Below are positions 1 through 8,673 of a stretch of DNA of 64,000 bases, piece by piece. The notes beneath the pieces were generated by a model. It was not told where the DNA came from and did not search any database. It saw only the letters and a program-made list of their open reading frames with translations. A program made the position numbers and the translations under genes. The stretch lies in contig JAIVFI010000038.1 of the NCBI GenBank assembly GCA_025558095.1, forward strand, positions 372,001 to 436,000, written 5' to 3'. Position 1 is the stretch's first letter. Each line of letters starts with the position of its first letter. This DNA is from Hyaloraphidium curvatum. Taxonomy: Eukaryota; Monoblepharomycota; Hyaloraphidiomycetes; Hyaloraphidiales; Hyaloraphidiaceae.

Positions 1-43
1 TAGGCATGCAACCAATGAATCAATCATCAAATAAAAGCAAACA

Positions 44-3000
44 TCAGTGAAGTTGCGACAAAGACGCCCCCGCGAGCGCCAGGCTCCACCTGACCACGGG
101 GTCCCTCCCCGTATCCCCGCCCGCGCCCACGCAGCCCGCGCAGAGCTGCTCCGCCCGATCGGGATGGAACGACTCGTTGGCCACGAACGTCCCGCTCGCG
201 GCGAGGCACGAGTCGCAGTACCCGTCGTGCGAGCGGAGCACCCAGCGGTCCGAGCCCGTGTGGTTGTGCTCGAGCCAGGTGGCCAGCGTGGGGTTCACGC
301 CCAGGCGGTGCTTGGCGCGGGTCATGGCCACGTAGACGAGGTTCAGCGCCTCGGAGTTGGGGATCTTGTCCGGGGTCCGCTCCGCGATGATGCTGTCGGC
401 GGCGGCGGTGAGGTCGATAAAGTCGTTGGTCAGCTCCACGTGGTCGAATTCGAGGCCCTTGGACTTGTGCAGCGAGGTGAAGATCTGCGGACGTGCGGTC
501 AGCAGCCATCCGGGAACTCCCAGGGAGCGACGCACCATGTCAGCGGACATGTGGTCGTCCACCATCCGGTTCTCGACCGCGCGGAGCAGCGCCGGCGCGT
601 CCTCCCCCTGCAGATCCTCGACCACCTCCCGGATAGTGTGCAGCTCCGCGTCCGCGCTCTCCTCCAGGTCCTTCTCGAAGTCCGCCCACGTGTTGTACCA
701 CTGCCTCATCGGCCCGCGCATGAGGTGCTTGCGCCCCTTCTTGAGGTAGTAAGCGTCCGTCAGCTGCCCGATGATCCGCCGCAGGTTGGCCTTGGAGATG
801 GTGCACCCCAGCGTGGAGGTCCGGTCGCGGGCGGCCACCCGCACGGCGCGGAGGAGCACGTGGTGGTTGGTCCGGCAGATGTGGGTGGTCTTTTGCGGGG
901 GGAGGAGGTCGGAGGGGGCCGCGAGCTGGGAGGAGGCCGGAGCGGCGAAAAAGGCCGACTGGGAGCCCTCAAAGTCCATGGGGTCCGAGGGCGCGGCGGC
1001 GGAGGTGTCCGGCGCGGGTTCGCCGCCGGCCGCGGCGCCGGCGGGGTCGGCCTCGGCTGGCGGCTGCTGCGCGTCGGTCGAATGGTACACGACCGTCGAC
1101 CCGCCGGGCTTCCTGGTTCCCCACAGCGGCGCCGACTCGTTCTTGAGGTTGGTCAGGACGATGCTGGCCAGGTTGGCGATGCCGATGTCGAACCGGAACG
1201 AGACCGTTAGCCGGAGCACCTTGGTCGGCTGCAGGATCCGCTCGAGGTCGCGCACGGCCCCGCGCCACCCGTAGATACGCTGGTGCTCGTCCCCGACGAG
1301 GATCTTGCGCGGGGCGTCGGGCGCGTCCCGGCGCTGGTTCCGGACCGCCTCGATCATCACCGCCGTGGCGTCCTGCGCCTCGTCGAAGAAGATGTAGTCG
1401 TAGCTCGAGCCCATCTGGAAGTTCTGCTGGAACGCCACCTTGAGGTAGCCCTCGGGCGGCAGCTTGACGTCCATGTCCGCGGGGTCGATCATCCTCTTCC
1501 AGAGCTGGAACGGCCAGAGTCGGTGTGCCACCCAAACCTCCACGGCGCAGATGAAACCCACCTGGGACGCGAACCTGACGTACTCTGCCGTCGTCGCGTA
1601 CTGCACCCTCTCCTCCCAATCGTCCCCCGGCCTCCTCCTCCTCGCGGGCGCCCGCGGCGACATGCTCGCCCCCTCCTCCCCCCTGCGCTTCTTGTAGTGG
1701 TCCGCCGCCCTCGCCGGCACGTTGCCCTCGTGCACCGCCGCCCCCGTGCCGTAGCAGAATCTCTGCACCGTCCCGATGACGAAGGCCGCCACCGTCCGCG
1801 TGCACTGGAACATCCTGCACACGGGCTCGACCGCCACCGCGCCGTGCTCGATCTTGCCGCCGTACTGCGCCCTCACGTGCTCCAGCGCGAGCGAGTGCAT
1901 GGTCCGGCAGGCGACGTTGCGCGGGAAGCGCAGCGCGGAATCGTGCGCGATGTCGCGGTTGAAGGCCACGTAGAGGAAGCTCGCGCGGGGGCGGGCGCGC
2001 GCAAACTCGACGAGCGTGCTAGTTTTTCCCGTGCCGGCATAAGCGAGCACGAGGAGGAGCTGGCCCGGCTTCAGGTCGTCGTAGCGGACGACGGCGAGCT
2101 GCTCGTCGGTCAGGCGGCGTTGGCCGTCGGCAATGCGGGAGGGATAGTCGTAGTGGTCAAAGTGCTTCACGGCTTCCGCCACGTCGTGCACGATCCTCCC
2201 AATCGAGGTGGTCCGGTCCAGCCGCATCCCATCGTCGCCTTCGGGCACGGGGCCCTGCGTGAGCTGCACCGCCTCCCCCACCGCGGCGTCGAACTCCTCC
2301 GCGTCCAGGGGCGGGAACCCGTCGTCGTCGTCGTCCTGAGCCACTACGGGGGGCTGGTACCTCCGCCTCGCGAGCTCCTCCCGGACCTGCCGCGGCATAA
2401 GGTCGAACTTGACCGTGAGGAGCAGCACGAATGCATGGAAAAAGTCCGACAGGTGTGCCCAATCGAGCGCCGTCCGCCGGAGGAGGAACCGCAGCAACGA
2501 CTCGACCTCGGCCGACGAGCGGACCAGGAAGAGCAGCGCCGCGGCTAGCAGCACGAAGGGGTGGGTTCGGAACGTCCGCGCGCAGTCCATGTACCGGTCT
2601 AGCCCGGCCAGCATGGCAACATAGGACCGCGCCGAACCCGAAAACGCAAAGAACCGCTGCAGAGCGTCCTGCACTCCCGTCCCGCCCACCCTGTCGCCGC
2701 GGGATGCCCACTCGTCCAGCAGGAAGAACCGCAGCACGTGCGCCAGCCGCGGCTCGGGCTGCGGAGCCCCCGGACGGGAGGGGAGGTGCGGCAGCTCGTG
2801 CAGCCGGCGGAACAGGTCTCCGGGCAGCCTGCTGCAGGCGGCCGCAACTTCCTGCGCCAGCTGGACTTGTTGGGCCATCAGCTGCGTGCCCTGGGTGAAG
2901 TCCCGCGCGGCGGCGGCGCGCGCTTTTGCGAGGGCCGGCTCGAGCGCCCGCACGCGGAGCGCGAACGCCGCGGCGGCCTTGCGCCACGGGAGAAACGTGT

Positions 3001-3271
3001 CGCGGTCGACGATGTCGCGGAACGCCCACGACACGCGGCGGAGGCGTGCGAGGGTCTCGAGCGGGGCGAACGCCGCGATGGTCGCGAGCAGCTCGGCGGG
3101 CAGGTCGGCGAGGGAACGCCCGGGCGCCGCGGGGGCCGCCAACACCATGGGCGGGCCCGGCATGGCGGAGGCCGCCGGCTGCCCGGAGCCGGAGAAATTG
3201 GCCGGGAGCTCTTCAAGCAGAGAGTTGTCGCTTGTGAAAAGTCCCTTACCTTTCCGCCTTGCCTCTTCCAT
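44..3271 (-). CDS. F-box DNA helicase, FBH1-like (UvrD/SF1 superfamily)
   Basis: Predicted 1075 aa if read as one exon. An F-box-like segment (SLADLPAELLATIAAFAP) lies near residues 53-70. It is followed by SF1A helicase motifs in order: Walker A AYAGTGKTS (~410), motif II DEAQD (~628), motif III GDEHQRIYGWRG (~660), motif V SLHKSKGLEFD (~935) and motif VI LVYVAMTRAKHR (~975). F-box plus UvrD-type helicase is the architecture of FBH1, an SCF-linked helicase that restrains Rad51-dependent recombination (family knowledge). Two stop-free segments look like in-frame introns: 1505-1561 (57 nt, GTGGGT to TTCCAG) and a 39-nt one near the N-terminus (GTAAGG to TTGAAG). Removing them would shorten the protein by 32 aa. 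The start codon is 77 bp from the divergent SDR gene. A second Met at residue 37 could also serve. Confidence 0.88.
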   Translation of the reverse strand: MEEARRKGKGLFTSDNSLLEELPANFSGSGQPAASAMPGPPMVLAAPAAPGRSLADLPAELLATIAAFAPLETLARLRRVSWAFRDIVDRDTFLPWRKAAAAFALRVRALEPALAKARAAAARDFTQGTQLMAQQVQLAQEVAAACSRLPGDLFRRLHELPHLPSRPGAPQPEPRLAHVLRFFLLDEWASRGDRVGGTGVQDALQRFFAFSGSARSYVAMLAGLDRYMDCARTFRTHPFVLLAAALLFLVRSSAEVESLLRFLLRRTALDWAHLSDFFHAFVLLLTVKFDLMPRQVREELARRRYQPPVVAQDDDDDGFPPLDAEEFDAAVGEAVQLTQGPVPEGDDGMRLDRTTSIGRIVHDVAEAVKHFDHYDYPSRIADGQRRLTDEQLAVVRYDDLKPGQLLLVLAYAGTGKTSTLVEFARARPRASFLYVAFNRDIAHDSALRFPRNVACRTMHSLALEHVRAQYGGKIEHGAVAVEPVCRMFQCTRTVAAFVIGTVQRFCYGTGAAVHEGNVPARAADHYKKRRGEEGASMSPRAPARRRRPGDDWEERVQYATTAEYVRFASQVGFICAVEVWVAHRLWPFQLWKRMIDPADMDVKLPPEGYLKVAFQQNFQMGSSYDYIFFDEAQDATAVMIEAVRNQRRDAPDAPRKILVGDEHQRIYGWRGAVRDLERILQPTKVLRLTVSFRFDIGIANLASIVLTNLKNESAPLWGTRKPGGSTVVYHSTDAQQPPAEADPAGAAAGGEPAPDTSAAAPSDPMDFEGSQSAFFAAPASSQLAAPSDLLPPQKTTHICRTNHHVLLRAVRVAARDRTSTLGCTISKANLRRIIGQLTDAYYLKKGRKHLMRGPMRQWYNTWADFEKDLEESADAELHTIREVVEDLQGEDAPALLRAVENRMVDDHMSADMVRRSLGVPGWLLTARPQIFTSLHKSKGLEFDHVELTNDFIDLTAAADSIIAERTPDKIPNSEALNLVYVAMTRAKHRLGVNPTLATWLEHNHTGSDRWVLRSHDGYCDSCLAASGTFVANESFHPDRAEQLCAGCVGAGGDTGRDPVVRWSLALAGASLSQLH

Positions 3272-3348
3272 CGCGTCTTCCTGCCCTCATATTGGGCCAC
3301 ACGCGACTCTAGACCCCATTCGTCGGACCAATCTCAACCAGATCAGCG
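3272..3348. promoter_or_regulatory. short divergent intergenic region between helicase and SDR genes
   Basis: Only 77 bp separate the two predicted start codons, so the genes probably share a bidirectional promoter. If the helicase starts at Met37, the gap is about 185 bp. No TATA box is evident. The assignment is by position only. Confidence 0.35.
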
Positions 3349-4140
3349 ATGGCACCCCCCGCTTGGGACTCGCAGGTCGCCCTCGTCACGGGCGGCTCCC
3401 GCGGCATCGGCGCGGCCATCTGCCTCGAGCTCGCCCGCCTCGGCGCCGCCGTGGCCGTCAACTACTCCTCCTCCCCCGAAAAAGCCGAGGCCCTGGCCGC
3501 CGAGATCCGCGCGGGCGGGGGGAAGGCGGCCGCGGTGCGGGGCGACGTGGCGGACGGGGAGCAGGTCCGCTCGATGGTCGCCAAAACCGAGCGCGAGCTC
3601 GGGCCGATCACCATCCTAGTGTGCAACGCGGGGATCGTGTGGCCGGCGACGATCGACTCGTGGGACGCGGAGGGGTTCGCGAGGCTCAGGGCGGTCAACG
3701 TGGACGGGATGATCCGGTGCGTCCAGGCGGTGGCGCCCGGAATGAGGGAGCGGAGGTACGGCCGGATCGTCAACCTCTCGTCCGTGGCGTCGTTCGGCAA
3801 CACCGGGTTCGCGGGGAACCACTTCTACGCTTCCACGAAAGCGGAAATCAACGTGCTCACGAAGCGCTTCGCCCTCGAGCTGGGCAAGTCGGGCGACATC
3901 ACCGTCAACGCTGTGGCCCCCGGCCTGGTCAAGAGCGACATGACCAGCTCCAACATGACCGAGGACGAGTGGCGCGCGCGCAGCGAGGCGTTCGGCAAGC
4001 TGGCGATGCTGGGGCGGACGGGGGAGCCCCCCGAGATCGCGGCCGCGGTGGCGTTCTTCGCCTCGCCGGCGGCGTCGTTCGTCACGGCGCAGGTGCTCGC
4101 CGTCGACGGCGGGCGGACGGACTACATCGGGCATGGGTGA
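3349..4140 (+). CDS. short-chain dehydrogenase/reductase (FabG-like)
   Basis: Single exon, 263 aa, the usual length of a classical SDR. The Rossmann dinucleotide motif TGGSRGIG lies at residues 14-21, the NAG motif near 92, and the catalytic Tyr-x3-Lys in FYASTKAE near residues 160-164, preceded by the NLSS serine segment. The closing VDGG motif is present. The sequence resembles 3-o xoacyl-ACP reductases, but substrate cannot be assigned because this family is broad. NAD(P)H-dependent carbonyl reduction is the expected chemistry. The gene is divergent from the helicase and convergent with the ankyrin gene 60 bp downstream. Confidence 0.9.
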   Translation: MAPPAWDSQVALVTGGSRGIGAAICLELARLGAAVAVNYSSSPEKAEALAAEIRAGGGKAAAVRGDVADGEQVRSMVAKTERELGPITILVCNAGIVWPATIDSWDAEGFARLRAVNVDGMIRCVQAVAPGMRERRYGRIVNLSSVASFGNTGFAGNHFYASTKAEINVLTKRFALELGKSGDITVNAVAPGLVKSDMTSSNMTEDEWRARSEAFGKLAMLGRTGEPPEIAAAVAFFASPAASFVTAQVLAVDGGRTDYIGHG

Positions 4141-4200
4141 GCGCGGGTGGCTCGAGAGCTTTTGCTGGCGGGATGAGAACACGATCTTGGGAATGGCGTT

Positions 4201-5559
4201 TCACGCCTCCTGCATCTCGAGCCCGGCGACCATGACGGGGAGCTCTCCCGGCTCCGAGGGTTGGCCCTCCAGCTCCTCCTCCGCGAGCCGGCAGGCGAGC
4301 TCGAGACCCCGCAGGAGGTCCTCGTCCGGCTGCGCGGTCGTGGCCTCGGCCTCCGCGATCCTCGGATCCGCCAGCAGCACCTCCAGCACCGCCCCATCCC
4401 CCGCCGCGCGGGCCACATCCAGCGCCGTCTTCCCCGCCCCATCCCTCGCAAAAGCATCCACCTTCCCGCACCCCAACAACAGCCTCACCACCCCCGCCCT
4501 CCCCTCCCCGCACGCAACATGCAGCGCCGTGCTCCCCGCCGCGTCCCTCTCCCCCGCATCCACCCTCGCATCGTCCAGCAGCAGCCTGACGATGGCCTCC
4601 TGCCCGTTCCCGCACGCCGTCAGGAACCCCGTACGGCCGGCGTGGTCCGTCCCCGCACGCGCGCCCACGTCCGTCCGCGGGTCGGCGAGGAGGAAGCCCA
4701 CGACGTCCAGGTGTCCCCGCGCGCAGGCGAGGAAGAACCCCGTCCGCCCCGCATGGCCGCGGGCGTTGACGTCGATCCCCGGACGGGAGAGGAGGATGGC
4801 GAGGGTGATGAAGTTGCCCGCGTCGCAGGCGACCATCAGCCCCGTCCAGCCGCGGGCGTCGCGGGCGTCGGCGTCGACGCGGGGGTGGGACGCGAGGAGG
4901 CGCACGACCTCCATGCGGCCGTTCTGGCACGCGAGGAAGAAGCCCGTTTCGCCGGCCCCGTTGCGGGAGTTGGGATCCACCCTCGGGTGGTCGAGCAGCA
5001 TCGCGGCGATCGGCCCGTCGCCGGCGGCGCACGCCGCGGGGAAGGCGGCGGGATCGACCTCCGCGCGGTCGCTCGCCAGCAGCAGGCCGACGACCCCCGT
5101 GCGGCCGTTGCGGCAGGCAAGCAGGAACCCCGTCTCGCCCGCCGCGTTCCCGGCGTTTGGGTCGATGCGCGGATCGCCGAGCAGCATCCGCACGGCCTCC
5201 TCGTGCCCCGCCCCGCACGCCATCACGAACGCTTCCCGCGACGCGCCGACGTCCACCCTCCCGCACGCCAGCAGCACCCGCACCACCTCGGCATGCCCCC
5301 CCTCGCACGCCCTGTCGAACCCCGTGCAACCCTTTTTGTCCCTCCCGTTGACGTCCACCCTCGAACTGCTCAGCAGCATCTCCACCACATCCGCCCTGCC
5401 GCGCGCGCAGGCGACCGCGAACCCGGAGCGGCCGTCGTGCTTCTGCGGTGCGTCGGGGTCGGTTTCGGGGTCCGCGAGGAGGACGGAGAGGTGGGCGAGG
5501 TCGCCGGTGCGGCAGGCGAGGAGGAACTGGCCGTTCTTGCGCTCGGGGGTGAGCTCCAT
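4201..5559 (-). CDS. ankyrin-repeat protein with about 12 units
   Basis: Single exon, 452 aa, made almost entirely of ~33-residue units. I count 12 copies of the two-helix pattern, such as GFFLACQNGRMEVVRLL and ALHVACGEGRAGVVRLLL. Most units replace the canonical TPLHxAA start with GFxxAC, giving a regular array of Phe and Cys. There is no signal peptide, membrane segment or second domain. The C-terminal ~60 residues are acidic and Glu-rich. A protein-interaction scaffold is expected; the partner is unknown. It converges with the SDR gene. Confidence 0.85.
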   Translation of the reverse strand: MELTPERKNGQFLLACRTGDLAHLSVLLADPETDPDAPQKHDGRSGFAVACARGRADVVEMLLSSSRVDVNGRDKKGCTGFDRACEGGHAEVVRVLLACGRVDVGASREAFVMACGAGHEEAVRMLLGDPRIDPNAGNAAGETGFLLACRNGRTGVVGLLLASDRAEVDPAAFPAACAAGDGPIAAMLLDHPRVDPNSRNGAGETGFFLACQNGRMEVVRLLASHPRVDADARDARGWTGLMVACDAGNFITLAILLSRPGIDVNARGHAGRTGFFLACARGHLDVVGFLLADPRTDVGARAGTDHAGRTGFLTACGNGQEAIVRLLLDDARVDAGERDAAGSTALHVACGEGRAGVVRLLLGCGKVDAFARDGAGKTALDVARAAGDGAVLEVLLADPRIAEAEATTAQPDEDLLRGLELACRLAEEELEGQPSEPGELPVMVAGLEMQEA

Positions 5560-6037
5560 CGTGAGCGTGGAGCGGGGTGGGAGAGAGGGCGCGGCTTTGG
5601 TGGCCTGTGGACGAGTGGGGAGCGAGACGCGGCTGGCGTCGCGAGTGAGCCGCGGTGCTGCGCCACGCTACGCGTGTAGCGCTGCGACGACGGACGGTCT
5701 GCGATAGCGGAATCCCGTCGCGCACGTCGATCCAAGTTGCCCATTGGCGTGGATGTCAGGTTCATCCGAACATGACAGTAAAGGAATGAGGCCGGAAGCA
5801 ATACAGGCAGCTGAGGGCTTGAAGCCCGTCCTGCCGAACCCCTCCCCTCCCGGTCTCCCCGCTCCTTCCGCCCAAACCCGCGAGCAGGGCTGCCGTGCCA
5901 TCTCCTGGCCATCACCTGCACCTGCCTCGATTTGCTGGCCGGGCTTTCCCGCACGGGAGCCCTCCGTTGGTGGATGGGTCCGGCTGAGCCAGGTCCGTTT
6001 TCCCGGGCGAAATCGCCGCAGTCACAAGGACACGAGG
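5560..6037. other. divergent intergenic region
   Basis: This 478-bp stretch separates the start codons of the ankyrin gene and the glucoamylase gene. An open frame runs through it into the glucoamylase (from 5744), but its translation looks like untranslated sequence and lacks a signal anchor. Probably two promoters. No repeat or RNA is visible. Confidence 0.4.
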
Positions 6038-7699
6038 ATGGCCCCCCGGCCCCCCGCGGGCGCCGTGTTCCCGGGCGACGAGCTGCTGCGGCGCGATCGC
6101 GGGCTGCGCGGGTTGCTCCCTGCGGCGCTGCTGATGGCCGCGCTGTTTGCGTGGGCGCTGCCGCTGCGGGTCGCGGGCAGGCAGGCGGCGCTGTCGACGC
6201 TGCCGGGCCCCGCCGCGGGCCGCAATCTGCTCGGCGGGTACGGCGACGCCGCGCTGGCCGCGTGGGGCGCCAACCAGACGGCGGCGTCGCTCGCCGCGAT
6301 CGCCGCCAACGCGCGGCTGCCCGGCGCCGCAAAGGGCGCGCTCGCCGCCTCGCCGTCCACGGCCGACCCCGACTACGCGTACCACTGGACGCGCGACGCC
6401 GCGCTGGTCATGTCGGCCGTGGCCGCTGCCGCCCCCTCGCGCCCGCACCTGGTGCCGATCCTCGCGGACTGGCTCACATTCGAGATTAAGCTGCAAAAGA
6501 CCGACGCCCCCGCCGGCCTCGGCGAGCCCAAGTTCAACCTCAACGGCACGCCGTACACGCTTCCGTGGGGCCGCCCGCAGAACGACGGCCCCGCCCTGCG
6601 CGCCCTGGCCGTGCTCCGCACCCTCCGCACCCTGGAGGCGGCCAACCTCTCCCTCGGCATCGATCCGGACCTGCTGTACAACCCCAGCATGCCCGCCGCC
6701 TCGCTCCTGAAGCGCGACCTCGAACACGCCGCGCGGGAATGGCGCAACCCGTCGTTCGACGCGTGGGAAGAGTGCAGGGGATACCACTACCACACCCGGA
6801 GGGTGCAGGCGCTCGCGCTGTTCGAGGGCGCTTTGCATGCGGCGAAGCGCGGGGACGGGGGGGCCGCCAGGTGGTACCTGGAGAACTCGATCGGCGCGGA
6901 GCGGGCGAGCAGGGAGGCGTGGGACTGGACCCACGCCGCGGCCCCACCCGGATCGCTCGGTGTTCCCTCCGCTGCCGGGGAGGGCAACTCCCGCTGGCTG
7001 AGGGCGGCGGTCGGGACGGACGGGTGCATCCCCTGGAAGGTGTCGCAGATGGACTCGCAGGCCTCCCTCGCGCACCTCCACGCCGACCCCTCCTGGCCCG
7101 CCTTCCTGCCCCCGCCGTCGGGCGTCGCCTACGCGCACGCGCGCCACGCGCCGCAGGTGCTCGATTCCCTGCTCGCCCTGTCGCGGTCGTTCGCTTCCCT
7201 CTACACGATCAACGCCGTGGTTGAGGATCCGGCGACGGGGCTACCGCTGGCCCCGGCGCTCGGGAGGTACCCCGAGGACCGGTACACCGGCACCTCGGTC
7301 GAGGAAGGCGGCGGCAACCCGTGGGTGCTCACGACCGCCGGCGCGGCGGAGGTGCTCTACCGGCTCTCCCTCTCCGCCGACGGGATCCCCGCCAAGGCCG
7401 CCGGCACCCTGCGCGCGCTGCACGCCGTCGCCACCGGCACCCCGCCCCCCGAGGGCGAGGATCCCCGCGCGGCGGCGTTCAGGGCCGGGGACGCATTTCT
7501 GAGGAGGGTGTGGTTCCACGCCACCCCCGCCGCGCGGCGCTCGGCGGGGGTGCCGCTGAGCGAGCAGCTGGACCGGGACACGGGGGCGATGAAGGGCGCG
7601 AGGGAGCTCAGCTGGAGCCACGCGGCCGTGGTGACGGCGTTCATGGCCAGGGAGAGGGCGGAGGAGGCGCTGCGTGGCACGGCAAAGGCGAGGCTGTGA
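6038..7699 (+). CDS. GH15 glucoamylase (glucan 1,4-alpha-glucosidase)
   Basis: Single exon, 553 aa from the ATG at 6038 (context gaggATGgc). A hydrophobic segment (LLPAALLMAALFAWALPL) near residues 26-43 looks like a signal anchor, so the enzyme may be membrane-tethered or secreted. GH15 hallmarks appear in order: TRDAALVM, WGRPQNDGPALRA, the catalytic-acid region DAWEECRGYHYHT (Glu near 244), GRYPEDRYTG, GGNPWVLTTAGAAE, and the catalytic-base motif SEQLDRDTG (Glu near 508) followed by ELSWSHAA. Both catalytic glutamates are present. No starch-binding domain is seen. The enzyme should release glucose from non-reducing ends of starch or glycogen. Confidence 0.92.
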   Translation: MAPRPPAGAVFPGDELLRRDRGLRGLLPAALLMAALFAWALPLRVAGRQAALSTLPGPAAGRNLLGGYGDAALAAWGANQTAASLAAIAANARLPGAAKGALAASPSTADPDYAYHWTRDAALVMSAVAAAAPSRPHLVPILADWLTFEIKLQKTDAPAGLGEPKFNLNGTPYTLPWGRPQNDGPALRALAVLRTLRTLEAANLSLGIDPDLLYNPSMPAASLLKRDLEHAAREWRNPSFDAWEECRGYHYHTRRVQALALFEGALHAAKRGDGGAARWYLENSIGAERASREAWDWTHAAAPPGSLGVPSAAGEGNSRWLRAAVGTDGCIPWKVSQMDSQASLAHLHADPSWPAFLPPPSGVAYAHARHAPQVLDSLLALSRSFASLYTINAVVEDPATGLPLAPALGRYPEDRYTGTSVEEGGGNPWVLTTAGAAEVLYRLSLSADGIPAKAAGTLRALHAVATGTPPPEGEDPRAAAFRAGDAFLRRVWFHATPAARRSAGVPLSEQLDRDTGAMKGARELSWSHAAVVTAFMARERAEEALRGTAKARL

Positions 7700-8673
7700 A
7701 ATTGGGGCTGCGGACTGCATGCGCTGTATTCATCCGGATGTACAACAGACATTGCTCATCCCGCTGCTTTGGCATCGTCCGTAGGGAGCGGGTCCGCGCG
7801 GCATCGGCCTCGGGTCGGCAGCGCGGCCCGCCCGGGCCTGGGTCCCGTGCCGCACCCCGATCCCGACCCCGATCTCCCACCCCGGGGCGCCGGACGCCCG
7901 CGGCCGCACTTAATTGCAGACTACCTGGCATGGAGACCGTCTGGCTACGTTGGTGGGGCGGTCCGCCGGGGGGGTGGAGCGTCCCACCTGCTGTGCCGCC
8001 CGGGCGGATGACGTAAACCGCGCTCCGTCCCTAACCCACCTCACTCGATTCTGTGGGGGGAATTGAATTGGAGGGCGGATGGAGGTGAGGTGGTGGTGGC
8101 AAGAGGCGCCGATTCAGGGGAGCGGTGGGGGACGGGCTGTGGCATCGGCGGCGTCCCGGTCATCAACCCCGCGGCGGTGTTGGATATGACGCATCCGATC
8201 GGCAAGTCCCGTTGCGGGCGTGGGGGGCGAGCGCGCGGGCCATCCACCGTGCCGGGGGGACCGTGGGGTGCTGCCGGACGGGATTGGGGGCATCCGGAGC
8301 CGGATAGGGCCGCGGACGGCGCTCGGAGAGGCGGGCGGATGAACCGGCGAACAACCAGGGATGCTTTTTTTCTGCGGCAAGCCCGAGCGCCGGCGACCTC
8401 CGCGGGCGGTGTCGCCGAACGCCCGCCGCCGACGCCGTCACCAACCTCATTCGGCGACCGCGGCAACACCGGAGCGCCGGATCGCCGGCGCGGACCGGAT
8501 CGGACGATTGGCGAGCGGGTTGCGGCGGACACCGCGGGCCGCCGTCCCGGCAACCGCTTCTTTCGCGGGGCACCGCCCTCGGGCACCCCGCCCCTCCTCC
8601 CCGCCGGCCTGCCGCCGCGGGGATCCGAGACACTCCTGGGCAGCGTAGGGGGCAGCGCGCCCGCCGGGCCGCG
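7700..8673. other. intergenic region, GC-rich
   Basis: This 974-bp gap lies between the glucoamylase stop and the start of the large PAN-like gene. Open frames cross it on both strands, but their translations are Arg/Pro/Gly-rich with no recognisable motif, typical of GC-rich non-coding DNA. It likely holds the glucoamylase 3' end and the promoter of the next gene. Confidence 0.4.

Noticed and set aside
1283-2548. Long open frame antisense to the helicase (and similar ones at 4082-5725 minus, 10494-12356 plus, 19369-20907 plus)
   Set aside because: Translations are Arg/Pro/Gly/His-rich without motifs and mirror real genes on the other strand; GC-rich codon bias creates such shadows.
7540-7620. 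Apparent loss of the catalytic base in the glucoamylase (GAMKGAREL lacks Glu where some enzymes read GEQLSARDL)
   Set aside because: The true base lies in the preceding SEQLDRDTG motif, which is present; the second EQ is not catalytic.
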